Under the pieces are notes generated by a model. It searched no databases. It had not been told where the DNA came from and worked only from the letters and a program-made list of their open reading frames with translations. Shown piece by piece: positions 35,375-44,846 of a DNA stretch of 64,000 nt. Source of the DNA: Bradyrhizobium sp. CER78 (GTDB lineage: Bacteria > Pseudomonadota > Alphaproteobacteria > Rhizobiales > Xanthobacteraceae); assembly GCF_029846235.1 (NCBI RefSeq), contig NZ_JARVWP010000002.1, positions 372,001 through 436,000 on the forward strand, written 5' to 3'. Position 1 is the stretch's first letter; the number at the start of each line of letters is the position of its first letter. The translations under genes and the position numbers were made by a program.

Positions 35375-36457
35375 TCACGAACGGCTCGCCACGCCATGTC
35401 TGAGCACGATCGCGCGCCCTAACGTGATCGTCGGATGCTCCACCAGCCGGTACACCAGCCAGGATGCCAGCAAGGTAAGGATAGTGCAGATCAGCATCGT
35501 GACGATGTCGCCGATCTGTCCGGTCAACGGCAGGAACCGGTAGACCGTGACATTCACGGTCCAGTGGAACAGATACATCGAGTAGCTGATCAGCCCGATC
35601 CGCGACAGGAGCGAACGCGGCCGGTCTAACCTGACGGCTGCAAGGAACACCACAAAGGCGAGCAAGTAGGCGGTGAGGACCGGCGTCAGTCCCTCCATGA
35701 TGAAATTGTCGCCGCGCGCCAGCGAGAAGGCTGCGACCGACGGCACCGCGACGATCTGCGCAAGGACCAGCGTCAGCGCGGCGATGCGTGCCCCCGGCAC
35801 CTGCTCGACCAGCCACAAGCGCAACAAGAGGCCCAGGAACAGGAACGAGAGGTGCATGCCGAGATACTGGACCGGCAAATTGGCAATGCCGTGCGTGCGC
35901 AACTGAACCGGCAACGCCGTTGCGACGACCAGCGCCAGGCTCAGGATCGACAGCACCGCGACGTGTCTCAATCTGCCGACCGAAAACAGCAGCGCGATGA
36001 GGATGTAGAACACCAGCTCGATGAACAGCGTCCAGTAGATCGGCGAGAGCCAGGGCTGGCCGAACAGCGCCGGCGCCATGGTCATGTTGGCAAGCACGGT
36101 CACCGCGCGCGGCGGCTCGCCGGCAAGCCATGCCATGGTCGCGAGCACCGCGAGCGCAAGCCACAGTGCGGGATAGAGCCGGAACACCCGCGAGACCGCG
36201 AATTGAAACAACGGCCGTTCGCCGCCGATGCTGAACGGTACCACGAAGCCGCTGATCAGGAAGAACAGCGCCACGCCGAACCGGCCGAGGCTGACATTCT
36301 GGACCAGCAGATCGCCCGCGGCATTCATCGGCCCGGCGGCAGGCGGCGTCTGCCTGAGCAGGTCGCCGAACATGTGCTCGACCATGACGCCGAGCGCCGC
36401 GATGGCCCGCAATCCGTCGATATTGGCGTAGCGCTGCGCCGTCATGCCTGGCCTCAT
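35375..36457 (-). CDS. Membrane acyltransferase, acyltransferase-3/OafA type
   Basis: About 360 residues with ten or so membrane segments. The family motif is near the N-terminus (NIDGLRAIAALGVMVEHMFG, with the catalytic-type His), followed by RFGVALFFLISGFV and RVFRLYPALWLA. Such proteins transfer acetyl or succinyl groups onto polysaccharide residues. The start at 36457 overlaps the stop of the glycanase gene (ATGA), indicating coupling; an ATG 12 nt inside is an alternative. It is the last gene of the exopolysaccharide operon. Confidence 0.88.
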   Translation of the reverse strand: MRPGMTAQRYANIDGLRAIAALGVMVEHMFGDLLRQTPPAAGPMNAAGDLLVQNVSLGRFGVALFFLISGFVVPFSIGGERPLFQFAVSRVFRLYPALWLALAVLATMAWLAGEPPRAVTVLANMTMAPALFGQPWLSPIYWTLFIELVFYILIALLFSVGRLRHVAVLSILSLALVVATALPVQLRTHGIANLPVQYLGMHLSFLFLGLLLRLWLVEQVPGARIAALTLVLAQIVAVPSVAAFSLARGDNFIMEGLTPVLTAYLLAFVVFLAAVRLDRPRSLLSRIGLISYSMYLFHWTVNVTVYRFLPLTGQIGDIVTMLICTILTLLASWLVYRLVEHPTITLGRAIVLRHGVASRS

Positions 36458-37719
36458 TCCGGTGCTCTTGGCGAGGCGAGGCCGAGCGCGGCGCAGGTCG
36501 CCGCATCGAAGCCGGGGCCGGCTTCGTTCTCCGCCAGTGCGAAGCCGCCGGTCGCCAGATAAGTCCAGCACGACCAGGCGAAGCCGTAGGTCTCGGCGAG
36601 TTCGTGCATATCGCGCAACCAGCGCGCGCGCGCAGCCTCTCCCTCGTCGCTGTCCGGATAGGGCGTCTTGTGCACGCCGAACTCGCCGAGCAGGATCGCG
36701 TGCGCCGGCAGGTTGTGCGCCGTGCGCCAGGCCGCCACCTGCTGAAACGTCCGTTCGAGCGTCGATCGGTTGAAGCCGGAGCCGACATAGCTCGCGAGTG
36801 TCTGCTTTGCCTGCTGTGCCAGATCGAGCTGGGCGCCGGTCAGACCCAGGGCCGTCACGCGCTGGTCGGTCGCCTTGTTCATCGCATCGACCGATGCCGG
36901 TGCCGGATAGACGATCGCATCGAGCGCATAGGCGGGACTGCCGAGCACGCCCTGATGGGTAAACTGCCACGGCGAATAGTCATGATAGGTGAAGATCAGG
37001 CGCGCATCGCCCGCAAACGGAGCCATGTCGATCTGCGCCAACGCTCCGGGCGCGTTCATCCCGCCGCCGCCAAGGACGAGCGGCAGCGTCGCCGAACCGC
37101 TGCGCGCCGCGGCGTAGGCGGCCTCGAGCATCGGCTGCCATTCCGCCGCTGGGATCTCGGGCTCGTTCATCAGCTCGAGCGCAATCCTCGGTGACGCCGT
37201 ATTGCCCTGCTCCGCGATGACCTGGCCCAGGCGGCCGGCCAGACGAGCGAGCAAGGCGAGCACGGCCTGAAATTTCGGCGTGTTCACGCCTGCCGTCAGT
37301 TCCGCGGGCCGGTAGGCCGGATTCATCGCGCTCGGATGCATGTCGACGATCACGCCGAGATCGGCGGCGAGCAGAGCGCGGACCGCGGTGACGATGAGAT
37401 CGTCGAGCCGGTCACGGCTCGCGCCGTCAAAGGCCAGGAATGGACCGACATCGACGACCAGACGCACGAAGTCGAAACCCGCGGCGCGGATCGCCTGACG
37501 CTGCTCGGCGGTGAACTGAAAGCGTGGCGCGGAGAACGGCGGATCGACATAGGCGCCATCCGCATGTACGTCGGCCCATCCGAACGCATGCGCGACGCCG
37601 ATGCCGCGACGGAAATTGGGAAGCGGGCTCACCGGATCGGCCACGGCTCGCAACGCTGCGAATGGGCTAAGCATCGCGACGCCGGCGATGTTGCGGAGAA
37701 TGGAACGACGGCTGGTCAC
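36454..37719 (-). CDS. Glycoside hydrolase family 5 endoglucanase-like protein
   Basis: 421 residues. The N-terminus has a twin-arginine-like signal (TSRRSILRNIAGVAML), so export through Tat is possible. The GH5 barrel shows LGVIVDMHPSA, the acid/base Glu in LELMNEPEIPA and the nucleophile Glu in HAILLGEFGVH. Within exopolysaccharide operons such glycanases trim or release the polymer. The start is GTG at 37719, preceded by AGGAGA, rather than a far upstream codon that would overlap the methyltransferase gene. Confidence 0.85.
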   Translation of the reverse strand: MTSRRSILRNIAGVAMLSPFAALRAVADPVSPLPNFRRGIGVAHAFGWADVHADGAYVDPPFSAPRFQFTAEQRQAIRAAGFDFVRLVVDVGPFLAFDGASRDRLDDLIVTAVRALLAADLGVIVDMHPSAMNPAYRPAELTAGVNTPKFQAVLALLARLAGRLGQVIAEQGNTASPRIALELMNEPEIPAAEWQPMLEAAYAAARSGSATLPLVLGGGGMNAPGALAQIDMAPFAGDARLIFTYHDYSPWQFTHQGVLGSPAYALDAIVYPAPASVDAMNKATDQRVTALGLTGAQLDLAQQAKQTLASYVGSGFNRSTLERTFQQVAAWRTAHNLPAHAILLGEFGVHKTPYPDSDEGEAARARWLRDMHELAETYGFAWSCWTYLATGGFALAENEAGPGFDAATCAALGLASPRAPE

Positions 37720-37739
37720 GGCGCTTCTCCTGATCGCGT

Positions 37740-38630
37740 TCAACCGCCGACCCTGCCGGGATGACGTGCCGTCAACGCGCCATCGAGCACGATCATGTCC
37801 TCCTGGCCCGCAAAGGGCGCGGCGAGCCCTGCGAGCGAGATGTCGCGAAGCGCGGGATCGATGGTTCGCGACGGCACGAACCGAACGTCGTTCCATGCTT
37901 CGGCCCCGAAGGCCGCGATATAGTCGGCGGGGCGCAGCCGGTTCGGCTGTCCGGGAAAGCGGAACAGCCGGTAGATCGCCTCGGGATAGCGATAGATGTT
38001 GTTGGGGTCGTGCTCGCGAATCCAGCGCGAATGCGTCTGCAGGTCGATGATATGGATCGCCGCGCAGCCCGGCCGGGCCACCTGGGTGAGGCCGGCAACG
38101 GCATCGGGAACGCTGTCATAGTGCTCAAACGCCGCGCAGCTCACGATCAAATCGAAAGTCCGCCCCTCGGCGAGGCGCGGAATGTCGAAGTCTCGCCCGA
38201 CGGCATAGCCGAAATCGCGGGAGCCGGACGTCGACGCGATGGTGCGTGCGCGCTGGCGATCCGCCGCGGTGCCTTCGGTGAAGCGATCAAGCAGCACCTC
38301 GTAGAACACGGGATCTTCGTCGCCGGCGAGGTTGAACACGTCGATGGCGTGATAGGACCGCGCCCCCATCGCGAGAAACAGCACGCCATTGCCGCGCGAT
38401 GCGCCGGGACTGAGCTCCAGCACGTCGCGCCCGCGCAGATCGAGCTCCGGCGGCATGAAGCGGCGAAGCGAGCCGAAGATGTCGAGCAGATAGGCGATCT
38501 GGCCCTCGACGTCGAATTTCGACACGGTGTTCGGCGTGGCGTAACCACGCAGCTTGTCCTTGCTCCAGGCAAGGCCGAGGAAGCCGAGCCCGAGCACCGT
38601 CATTTCGAGCTGCCGCAGGGCTGGCGTCAT
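37740..38630 (-). CDS. SAM-dependent methyltransferase
   Basis: 296 residues. The class I fold is recognisable from DVLELSPGASRGNGVLFLAM (motif I), the acidic residue in YHAIDVF, and FDLIVSCAAFEHYDSVPDA (motif IV/post I). It overlaps the upstream glycosyltransferase by 4 nt and probably methylates a sugar of the exopolysaccharide or a lipid carrier intermediate. The substrate is unknown. Confidence 0.82.
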   Translation of the reverse strand: MTPALRQLEMTVLGLGFLGLAWSKDKLRGYATPNTVSKFDVEGQIAYLLDIFGSLRRFMPPELDLRGRDVLELSPGASRGNGVLFLAMGARSYHAIDVFNLAGDEDPVFYEVLLDRFTEGTAADRQRARTIASTSGSRDFGYAVGRDFDIPRLAEGRTFDLIVSCAAFEHYDSVPDAVAGLTQVARPGCAAIHIIDLQTHSRWIREHDPNNIYRYPEAIYRLFRFPGQPNRLRPADYIAAFGAEAWNDVRFVPSRTIDPALRDISLAGLAAPFAGQEDMIVLDGALTARHPGRVGG

Positions 38631-39847
38631 TGTCCGCCTCCGAATCCGAGATGGTTCTTGAGATCGGCACCGCCGCGCTGCGCATGGCCGGGTTTCCAGG
38701 CGGCCAGCGCGCTCTCATAGACCTCGATGGTACGGTCGACGATCGGGTCCCAGCCGAAGCAATCGAGCGCGCGCGCGGCACGCTCGCCGCGTTCCGGCGC
38801 GCTGTCGGGCGCGGCGAGCTTCTGCCGGATGGCGGCCGCAAGCGCATCGAGGTTGCCCAGCGGAAAGTAGCTGTCCGGCCCGAGATCGAGCGCGAGATTG
38901 GCGTCGATGTCGCTTGCGAGACAAGGCACGCCGTGGCTCAGCGCCTCGAGCAGCACCATCGGCATGCCTTCATGGCTCGACGGAAGGACGAACAGCGCCG
39001 CGTTGCGGTAGAGCTGGGCAAGGCTCTCGCCGGACTGGAAGCCGGTCATCACCACGCCCGGCGTCGCTGCGGCTGCCTGCTCGACCGCATGCAGATAGCC
39101 GCTATTGTGATCGGCCGTGCCGACGATGATCAGCTTCCTGTCGGGATCGCCCAACCGCGCGAAGGCGCCGATCAGATCGAGTTGCCGCTTCTCCTCGACG
39201 ATCCGGCCGACGCACAGGATGTAGCGGTTCGGGGCCACCTCGATATAGTCGAGATAGGAGGTGCCGAGCCGCGGAACGCTGCGCTCCACACCGTTCGGAA
39301 TGAAGGTCGCCGCAACCCCGAGCCTGGCACGGACCGAGTCGACGATGCCCTTTGCCACGCCGATCCGTGCATGCGCAAACTTCATTCCCATCCATTCACC
39401 GATGCGCAGCACCGACTTCGCCATCCACCCCCATTTCTGGCGTTCGTAATCGAAACCGTGATGCGTCACCACGACACGAAGGCCGAGCAGGCGGGCAAGC
39501 GGCGTGAGCAGCGCCGGCCCGATGGCGTGAATATGAACGAGATCGGGATCGCGCCGGGCGGCGGCAAACAATGCCAGGGTGGTATGCAGCAGCGCTTCGA
39601 CGTTCTTTGAGCGCGGCGTCCAGACCGGCGTCACGGTGACGTTCTTCCAGACGTACGGCTCCGGCGATGGAAGGTACGGCTTGCGCCCGAGCACTTCGAC
39701 CTGCCAGCCGCGCTGCGCGATGCGCACCGCGAGCGCGGCAACATGGGTTTCGACCCCGCCCTGGATCTCGGGGATGCCGCGCAGCCCGAGGAAGATCACC
39801 TTTCTCGGAGGTCGGTCCGCTCCACCGGCTGGTATCAACGTGTACAT
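38627..39847 (-). CDS. Glycosyltransferase, GT4 family
   Basis: 406 residues with the GT-B fold. The N-terminal domain begins KVIFLGLRGIPEIQGGVETH, and the donor-binding C-domain shows CVGRIVEEKRQLDLIGAF and the EX7E-type motif in LPSSHEGMPMVLLEALSHG. It adds a sugar from a nucleotide donor to the growing repeat unit on the cytoplasmic face. Its start shares a base with the stop of the next glycosyltransferase (TGATG). Confidence 0.9.
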   Translation of the reverse strand: MYTLIPAGGADRPPRKVIFLGLRGIPEIQGGVETHVAALAVRIAQRGWQVEVLGRKPYLPSPEPYVWKNVTVTPVWTPRSKNVEALLHTTLALFAAARRDPDLVHIHAIGPALLTPLARLLGLRVVVTHHGFDYERQKWGWMAKSVLRIGEWMGMKFAHARIGVAKGIVDSVRARLGVAATFIPNGVERSVPRLGTSYLDYIEVAPNRYILCVGRIVEEKRQLDLIGAFARLGDPDRKLIIVGTADHNSGYLHAVEQAAAATPGVVMTGFQSGESLAQLYRNAALFVLPSSHEGMPMVLLEALSHGVPCLASDIDANLALDLGPDSYFPLGNLDALAAAIRQKLAAPDSAPERGERAARALDCFGWDPIVDRTIEVYESALAAWKPGHAQRGGADLKNHLGFGGGQ

Positions 39848-41076
39848 CAGTGCACCACCGTCTCGTACAGCGCCATCGTACGGTCGCGATATTTCTCGGG
39901 AGAGAATTCCCGCAGCACCCAGTCACGGCCCGCCGCCCCGAGCCTGTTTCGCCCTGACCGGGGGAGCTTCGCCATGCTGGCCAAGGCTTCGGCCAGCATG
40001 CCGACATTGCCCGGCGCCACCAGCACGCCGGTCTTGTTGTGAACGATGAGCTCCGGAATGCCGCCGATCCGCGTCCCGATCACCGGACGTCCGAGCGCGT
40101 AGGCCTCGAGCACACTGATCGGCGCGTTCTCGTACCATTCGGAAGCGAGCACCAGGGCGCGCGATTCTCCGATCAGCTGCTTCAGCTCGGGCTTGGCCAT
40201 GTGACCCGCGAAGACAATGTCGGCGTCGAGATCGAAGGCCAGCTGACGCAAGGCCGCCTCTTCGGGGCCGGTGCCGGCCAGAACCAGCCGCTGGTGCGCG
40301 AGCGCGGCGGCACGCACCAGCGTGCCGAGCCCCTTCTCCGGCGCAAGCCGGCCGGCATAGACGAAGTAGTCTCCCTCGTGACACCAGGGCGTGAATTGCT
40401 CCGCATCGACGAAATTCGGGATGTAAGCGATGCGGCTCGCGTCCCAACCCCACTCCACCAGCTTGTCGCGGTAGAAGCGGCTCGGCGCGATCAGGCAGTC
40501 GAGCGTGTCACGATAAAGGCCGAAGCTCCGGTGAACCAGGGTCTCGAGAAAGACGAGCCCGCTCACCACGGCGGAATCCTTGACGCAGCGGCGCAGCAGG
40601 AGGTTGTGGATCCGTCCACCGCGACAACGCTCGCAGACCTTGCCCTGGCTCAGCATCTTGTAGGCCGGACAGGCAATCTTGAGATCATGCGCCGTCATCA
40701 CAACGGGCACGCCTTCGGCCTTGAGGACGTCGAAGATCGAAGGCGAGATGTGATGGTAGACGTTGTGGGCGTGCGCCACCGACGGCTGCATGCGGCGGAT
40801 CAAGGCGCGGATCTTGCGGCGCGCCTCCAGCGAGAAGATGATCTTGGCCGCCTGCCTGGCTTTTGTGATCGGCCCAAGGGTCCGGCCATATTCGATCTCG
40901 GACACGAAATAGTCGGACCACGGGCTCGGCAGATTGTCGGGATGCTCCATCGCGAACGGCACGACATTCCAGCCGGCCGCGGCGAACAGATCGATCTGGT
41001 CAAGGAACACGCTCTCGGCGCCGCCGCGCCGGTAGAAGTAATTGTTAATGGCCAGCAGCCGGCGCTCGCTCGTCAT
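39847..41076 (-). CDS. Glycosyltransferase, GT4 family with Cys cluster
   Basis: 409 residues, GT-B fold. Motifs are NNYFYRRGGAESVFLDQIDL, VYAGRLAPEKGLGTLVRAAA and SEWYENAPISVLEAYALGRP (EX7E). A cysteine cluster in the first half (CPAYKMLSQGKVCERCRGG) is typical of one GT4 subgroup. Overlaps the deacetylase gene by 4 nt. Acts in repeat-unit assembly of the exopolysaccharide. Confidence 0.9.
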   Translation of the reverse strand: MTSERRLLAINNYFYRRGGAESVFLDQIDLFAAAGWNVVPFAMEHPDNLPSPWSDYFVSEIEYGRTLGPITKARQAAKIIFSLEARRKIRALIRRMQPSVAHAHNVYHHISPSIFDVLKAEGVPVVMTAHDLKIACPAYKMLSQGKVCERCRGGRIHNLLLRRCVKDSAVVSGLVFLETLVHRSFGLYRDTLDCLIAPSRFYRDKLVEWGWDASRIAYIPNFVDAEQFTPWCHEGDYFVYAGRLAPEKGLGTLVRAAALAHQRLVLAGTGPEEAALRQLAFDLDADIVFAGHMAKPELKQLIGESRALVLASEWYENAPISVLEAYALGRPVIGTRIGGIPELIVHNKTGVLVAPGNVGMLAEALASMAKLPRSGRNRLGAAGRDWVLREFSPEKYRDRTMALYETVVH

Positions 41077-41888
41077 CGCTCACCCTCCCGGAGTCTCATG
41101 CGGTCTAGCGCAGCATCGACCGTCAGCACACAGCAGCCCCGCGCGACCGCATATGCGACCAGCCGCTCGAAGGCGGCGGGTGTGCAGCCATAGGGCGTCG
41201 GGCTCGGCGCGATGTCGTGCGTGAAGAAGATCAGCCAGCCCGGCTTTGCGACCGCCGCGTCGATCCAGCGCGTCAGTCCCGCCACATGCGTCTCGGGCTG
41301 GCGAATCTCGACGGCATTGAGGAAGGTCGGGTCAGTCGGCCCGCGGTTGATCGCTTCACCGCCTGCGCGGCAGGTCCGGTACGCATGAGCCAGTATCGGC
41401 CGCTTGCCGAGGCAGCCGGAATTGTAGGGATAGGCGAAGTTGCGCCGGCCGGGGCGTGGATCGACCGTGTCGAGATAGCGCGCATTGTCCGCGAGATCAG
41501 CCACGAAGACCGAGCGATCGAGATGCCTGATATCCCGATGGCCATAGGTATGGCAGCCGATCTCGTGACCGCGCGCGGCGAGCTCCCTGCAGCCCGCGGC
41601 ATCGATCAGGGTACGATCCGGCTCGACGCGCCCTTCGAGGCCGCCGGAGATATAGAAGGTGCCGCGCACGCCACGCGCTTCCAGGATCGCCGCGCCGACG
41701 CGGAGCGCGGAATCGGGAACATCGTCGAAGGTGAAGGAGATGGTGGGTTTCCGGGTCGGCACCTGGATGACCTGCCGTGGCGTCGCACGGATCAACCTGT
41801 TGATCAGACGACCGGCGAGCCGATCAATCGTCGCTGGCAGACGGGACGCGCCTTCCGACAAGCGCAATACGATGGCGGGGCTATGCAT
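41073..41888 (-). CDS. Polysaccharide deacetylase (NodB-homology domain)
   Basis: 271 residues. Catalytic motifs are present: SFTFDDVPDS (Asp-Asp), GCHTYGHRDIRHL (H-x3-H for the metal) and NFAYPYNSG. It removes N- or O-acetyl groups from the polysaccharide. A GGGGAG site precedes the ATG at 41888, which overlaps the end of the polymerase gene by 8 nt; a longer start at 41906 is less likely. Confidence 0.88.
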   Translation of the reverse strand: MHSPAIVLRLSEGASRLPATIDRLAGRLINRLIRATPRQVIQVPTRKPTISFTFDDVPDSALRVGAAILEARGVRGTFYISGGLEGRVEPDRTLIDAAGCRELAARGHEIGCHTYGHRDIRHLDRSVFVADLADNARYLDTVDPRPGRRNFAYPYNSGCLGKRPILAHAYRTCRAGGEAINRGPTDPTFLNAVEIRQPETHVAGLTRWIDAAVAKPGWLIFFTHDIAPSPTPYGCTPAAFERLVAYAVARGCCVLTVDAALDRMRLREGER

Positions 41889-43206
41889 GGGCCGGCTCCC
41901 CGACACGCATCACGGCTTCCGACTCGCGAATCTCGTGCGCGCCGGCCTGCAGACGAAGGCCGAAGATCGAGACGATCACCATGAACCAGACAAGACTGCC
42001 GGACTGGAAGTACAGGCTCTCGACGCAGGCCGAGAACACGCCGTAGAGCCAAATCCGGGTAAAGAGACGGGTCAGCGCCGGATCATTGTCGCGCATGTCT
42101 GCCTGCGATACGTCGCGCAGCGGCAGCCAGACCAGCAGCGCCAAAGTGAGCATGAGACCCGGGATGCCGGTCGTGATCGCCGCGTCGAGATAGGCGTTAT
42201 GGGCGTTGAAGGCGCCGACCGCCCAGCTCGCACCGCCACCCGCCTTGTAGACCATCTCGTCGGTCTGCCAGAACAATTGGAAGCCGTAGCCGGTCAGCGG
42301 CCTGTCCGCGACGGCGGAGGCACCGACGCGCCAGATGTCGATGCGGTTGGTGAAGGTCGGGTCGATCCCGAGGCTTGCGACCAGCTCCCGCATTGCAGGC
42401 GAGATCGAGCACCCGATCGTGATGACGTTGAAGGCCGCAATCCCCATAAACACCATCGGGACGCGGATCGCCCGCCACCGCTCGAAGATCCCGGCGATCA
42501 CGAGAATGCCCGGCAGCGCCGCGGTCGACGACTTGCCGCCGGTCTGGGTCAGGAACACGACCGCGAGCAGCGTGATCGCGCTGCCCATCATGCGACGCCC
42601 GGTGCTGTACAAATAGAGCCCGGCGAAGCTGATGATCACCATCGCCGCCGCCGCGACGTTCTTGTGCGCGAAGTGGCCGCGCCACAGCCCGGCATTCATC
42701 GGCTCACGCACCTCGCTCGCCTGATGGATCGCAAGCTGCGGCCACAAGGCGACGCCGATATAGGCGAACGCCAGCGTGCCGATACAGCACATCGACAGCA
42801 TGCCGGCGAACTGACGCTCCGAACGCGGCAGCAGCAGGAAGATGCCGGCATTGACGATCGTCAGCGTCGCCAGCACGACACGCTTCAGCGCAAGGTCGGG
42901 ATGCGCCGAAATCGCGGAGACGAACGCAAACCACAGCAGCGTCATAATCAGGACGCCGCGCGGACGCACCGCAAGACGGCGCACCGGTGAGCTGATGGCG
43001 GTCAGCCACAAGCTTGCGGTCAGGCCGAGGAAGACGATCTGATTGACGGTGTTCGACTTGTCGGCAGCGGGATCGCCCGAATTGGCCGCAGACAGGTCGA
43101 TGAACGGCGTCAGCGTGATCAGGTAGAACAACAGCGTCACGACGAACAGCGGCGGTCCCAGAACGCCGATCGTTCCACCCTCGCGGATATCGCCTGATGC
43201 CATCAT
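41881..43206 (-). CDS. O-antigen ligase/Wzy-type polymerase
   Basis: 441 residues with eleven or twelve membrane segments and the Wzy_C/ligase periplasmic loop, including GRADRPLTGYGFQLF-type sequence (ASAVADRPLTGYGFQLF) and FNAHNAYLDAAITTGIPGL. The His of HNAYL and the Arg residues of the loop are the usual functional positions. It polymerises or transfers repeat units in the periplasm. The start at 43206 overlaps the chain-length gene (ATGATG). Confidence 0.87.
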   Translation of the reverse strand: MMASGDIREGGTIGVLGPPLFVVTLLFYLITLTPFIDLSAANSGDPAADKSNTVNQIVFLGLTASLWLTAISSPVRRLAVRPRGVLIMTLLWFAFVSAISAHPDLALKRVVLATLTIVNAGIFLLLPRSERQFAGMLSMCCIGTLAFAYIGVALWPQLAIHQASEVREPMNAGLWRGHFAHKNVAAAAMVIISFAGLYLYSTGRRMMGSAITLLAVVFLTQTGGKSSTAALPGILVIAGIFERWRAIRVPMVFMGIAAFNVITIGCSISPAMRELVASLGIDPTFTNRIDIWRVGASAVADRPLTGYGFQLFWQTDEMVYKAGGGASWAVGAFNAHNAYLDAAITTGIPGLMLTLALLVWLPLRDVSQADMRDNDPALTRLFTRIWLYGVFSACVESLYFQSGSLVWFMVIVSIFGLRLQAGAHEIRESEAVMRVGEPAHA

Positions 43207-44642
43207 GTCACCCTGCCCCTGGTAAGTCGAAACGCGCGGAGATAGCCGAAGCCGGCGAGCGCCGCTGCGCAAAGCAGCAAGCCCAGCGCAGCACCTGCGG
43301 CAGCGGCAATGATGGGACGAGGTGGCCAGGTCGGCCGCATCGGCGCGACGGCGGGCGAGATCACGCGGACGTCGGTCGCATCGATCTGCTGCCGCTCGGC
43401 GGCCTCGCCGGAGCGCGTCAGGAACGTCTGGTACAGCGCGGTCTTGGCGCTAGCTTCGCGCTCTAGTTCGCGTAGCTTCACCTGGGCCTGGTCGTCGACC
43501 GAGACATTGCCGCGCAAGGTGCGGGTTTCCTCGTTTAGCGTATCGAGCGCCACCTTGGCCTGATCGACCTCGAAGCGGGCGGCACTGCGCAGCCGCTCGG
43601 TTTCGGACTTGATCGCCTTGGTCAGCGCGTCGGATTCGGCCATCGCATTCAGCATGGCGGGATGGCGCGGACCGAGCGTCTGGGTCAGGGTCGCGATCTG
43701 CCGGCGCAGGGCAGCCTCGTCGGCGAGCAGGCCCGACAGGGTCTGTGATTGCACCGCGCCTGCCTGCACGCCGTAGAGCGACACGGCGCGCGAGACCTCG
43801 TTGTAGCGGGCCTCCGCCTCGGCGAGCCGCGCCTTCGCGTCGGTCAGCTTTCCGTTCATCCGCTCCATGGCTTCGGAGCTCAGCGGCTGTCCGGACGGAC
43901 CTTGCTGCAGGCCGTGGGCACGGCGGAAGGCTTCGGTGCGGTCTTCCGCCTCGGCCGCCGCGGCCTTGAGCTCGCCCAGCCGCGCCGCCAGCCCCTGCGC
44001 CGCGCGGCCGGCCCGCTCGGCGTCGGCGCGGACGACCTCTTCCCGGAACGTGGTGGCGATGGAGTTCGCAAGCCGTGCCGACATCGCAGGTTCGCTCGCC
44101 CAAACCGACATCGTCACGACGTAGGAACGCTCCTGCCGCGTCACGTTGATGCGCTTGGCGAGCAAGGCCATCAGATCGCTGCGTTCGGCGGAATCGGATG
44201 CGTGGCGATCGAACAGCCAGCTGAGATCGAACAGGCGCATCTTGTCGGCGAATTCCGGATCGTTCCTGAGGCCGAGCTTGTCGATGACGCGGCGCAGGAC
44301 ATTTCCGGAGGTGATCGTCCGCATCTTGCTTTCGACATCGAGGATCTGGCTGTCGGGCTGGATGTTCGTCGCGTAGAGATCGTTCGGAGTGACCAGCAGG
44401 TTCGACGGCGAGATCGTGAGGTCCATGATCGCGGTGAACCGGGGTGTCAGCAGCTGCGTCGCACCGACGCCTGCGATCGCGCCGGCGAGAACCGCAACCA
44501 GAATCCACCGCCGGCCCTGCAACAGCCAGCCGGCGACCTGCATCGCGCTGATGGCGGCTCCAGGCGCCGCCACGCTTGCGCTCGCCATGCGATAGGCGAC
44601 ATCGCTTCGCTGCGACCTGCTGTTATCGGTTGCTGTGTACAT
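43203..44642 (-). CDS. Chain-length determinant (Wzz/GNVR type)
   Basis: About 479 residues. One membrane span near the N-terminus (WILVAVLAGAIAGVGATQLL), a large periplasmic coiled-coil region (QGLAARLGELKAAAAEAEDR and onward), the GNVR-type stretch and a second span near the C-terminus (IIAAAAGAALGLLLCAAALA). No kinase domain follows, so it is the PCP-2-type part without the tyrosine kinase. It controls polymer length. A GTG at 44657 is an alternative start; neither has a good ribosome-binding site. Confidence 0.88.
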   Translation of the reverse strand: MYTATDNSRSQRSDVAYRMASASVAAPGAAISAMQVAGWLLQGRRWILVAVLAGAIAGVGATQLLTPRFTAIMDLTISPSNLLVTPNDLYATNIQPDSQILDVESKMRTITSGNVLRRVIDKLGLRNDPEFADKMRLFDLSWLFDRHASDSAERSDLMALLAKRINVTRQERSYVVTMSVWASEPAMSARLANSIATTFREEVVRADAERAGRAAQGLAARLGELKAAAAEAEDRTEAFRRAHGLQQGPSGQPLSSEAMERMNGKLTDAKARLAEAEARYNEVSRAVSLYGVQAGAVQSQTLSGLLADEAALRRQIATLTQTLGPRHPAMLNAMAESDALTKAIKSETERLRSAARFEVDQAKVALDTLNEETRTLRGNVSVDDQAQVKLRELEREASAKTALYQTFLTRSGEAAERQQIDATDVRVISPAVAPMRPTWPPRPIIAAAAGAALGLLLCAAALAGFGYLRAFRLTRGRVT

Positions 44643-44687
44643 GTCAGCTGATTTCACTGGAGGGCACGCCAGCGGCAGGAATGCCGC

Positions 44688-44846
44688 CTAGTTGCAGCTG
44701 GACGCGCCGGTGCGCGCGGAAACAATGCCGCCGTTATTCAACGCGACCGGCACAGAGCTCGATCCGTTGATCGTGTCGCCATGCAACACGCGCCCATTGA
44801 TGGGTCTCTTGACGTTCAGAGCGGCGATCGGGGCCAAATCGTTCAT
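44688..44846 (-). CDS. 52-aa peptide gene at the head of the polysaccharide operon
   Basis: The peptide begins MNDLAPIAALNVKRPINGRV, is rich in Ser, Gly and Asn in its second half and ends ARTGASSCN with a single penultimate Cys. GGAGGTCGTC before the ATG is a near-ideal ribosome-binding site, the main argument that it is real. It has no signal peptide. No family is recognised; it could be a regulatory or modified peptide. Confidence 0.55.
   Translation of the reverse strand: MNDLAPIAALNVKRPINGRVLHGDTINGSSSVPVALNNGGIVSARTGASSCN

Noticed and set aside
35154..36788. 544-codon minus-strand frame overlapping the acyltransferase
   Set aside because: Reads the acyltransferase and glycanase DNA out of frame; Arg-rich without membrane segments.
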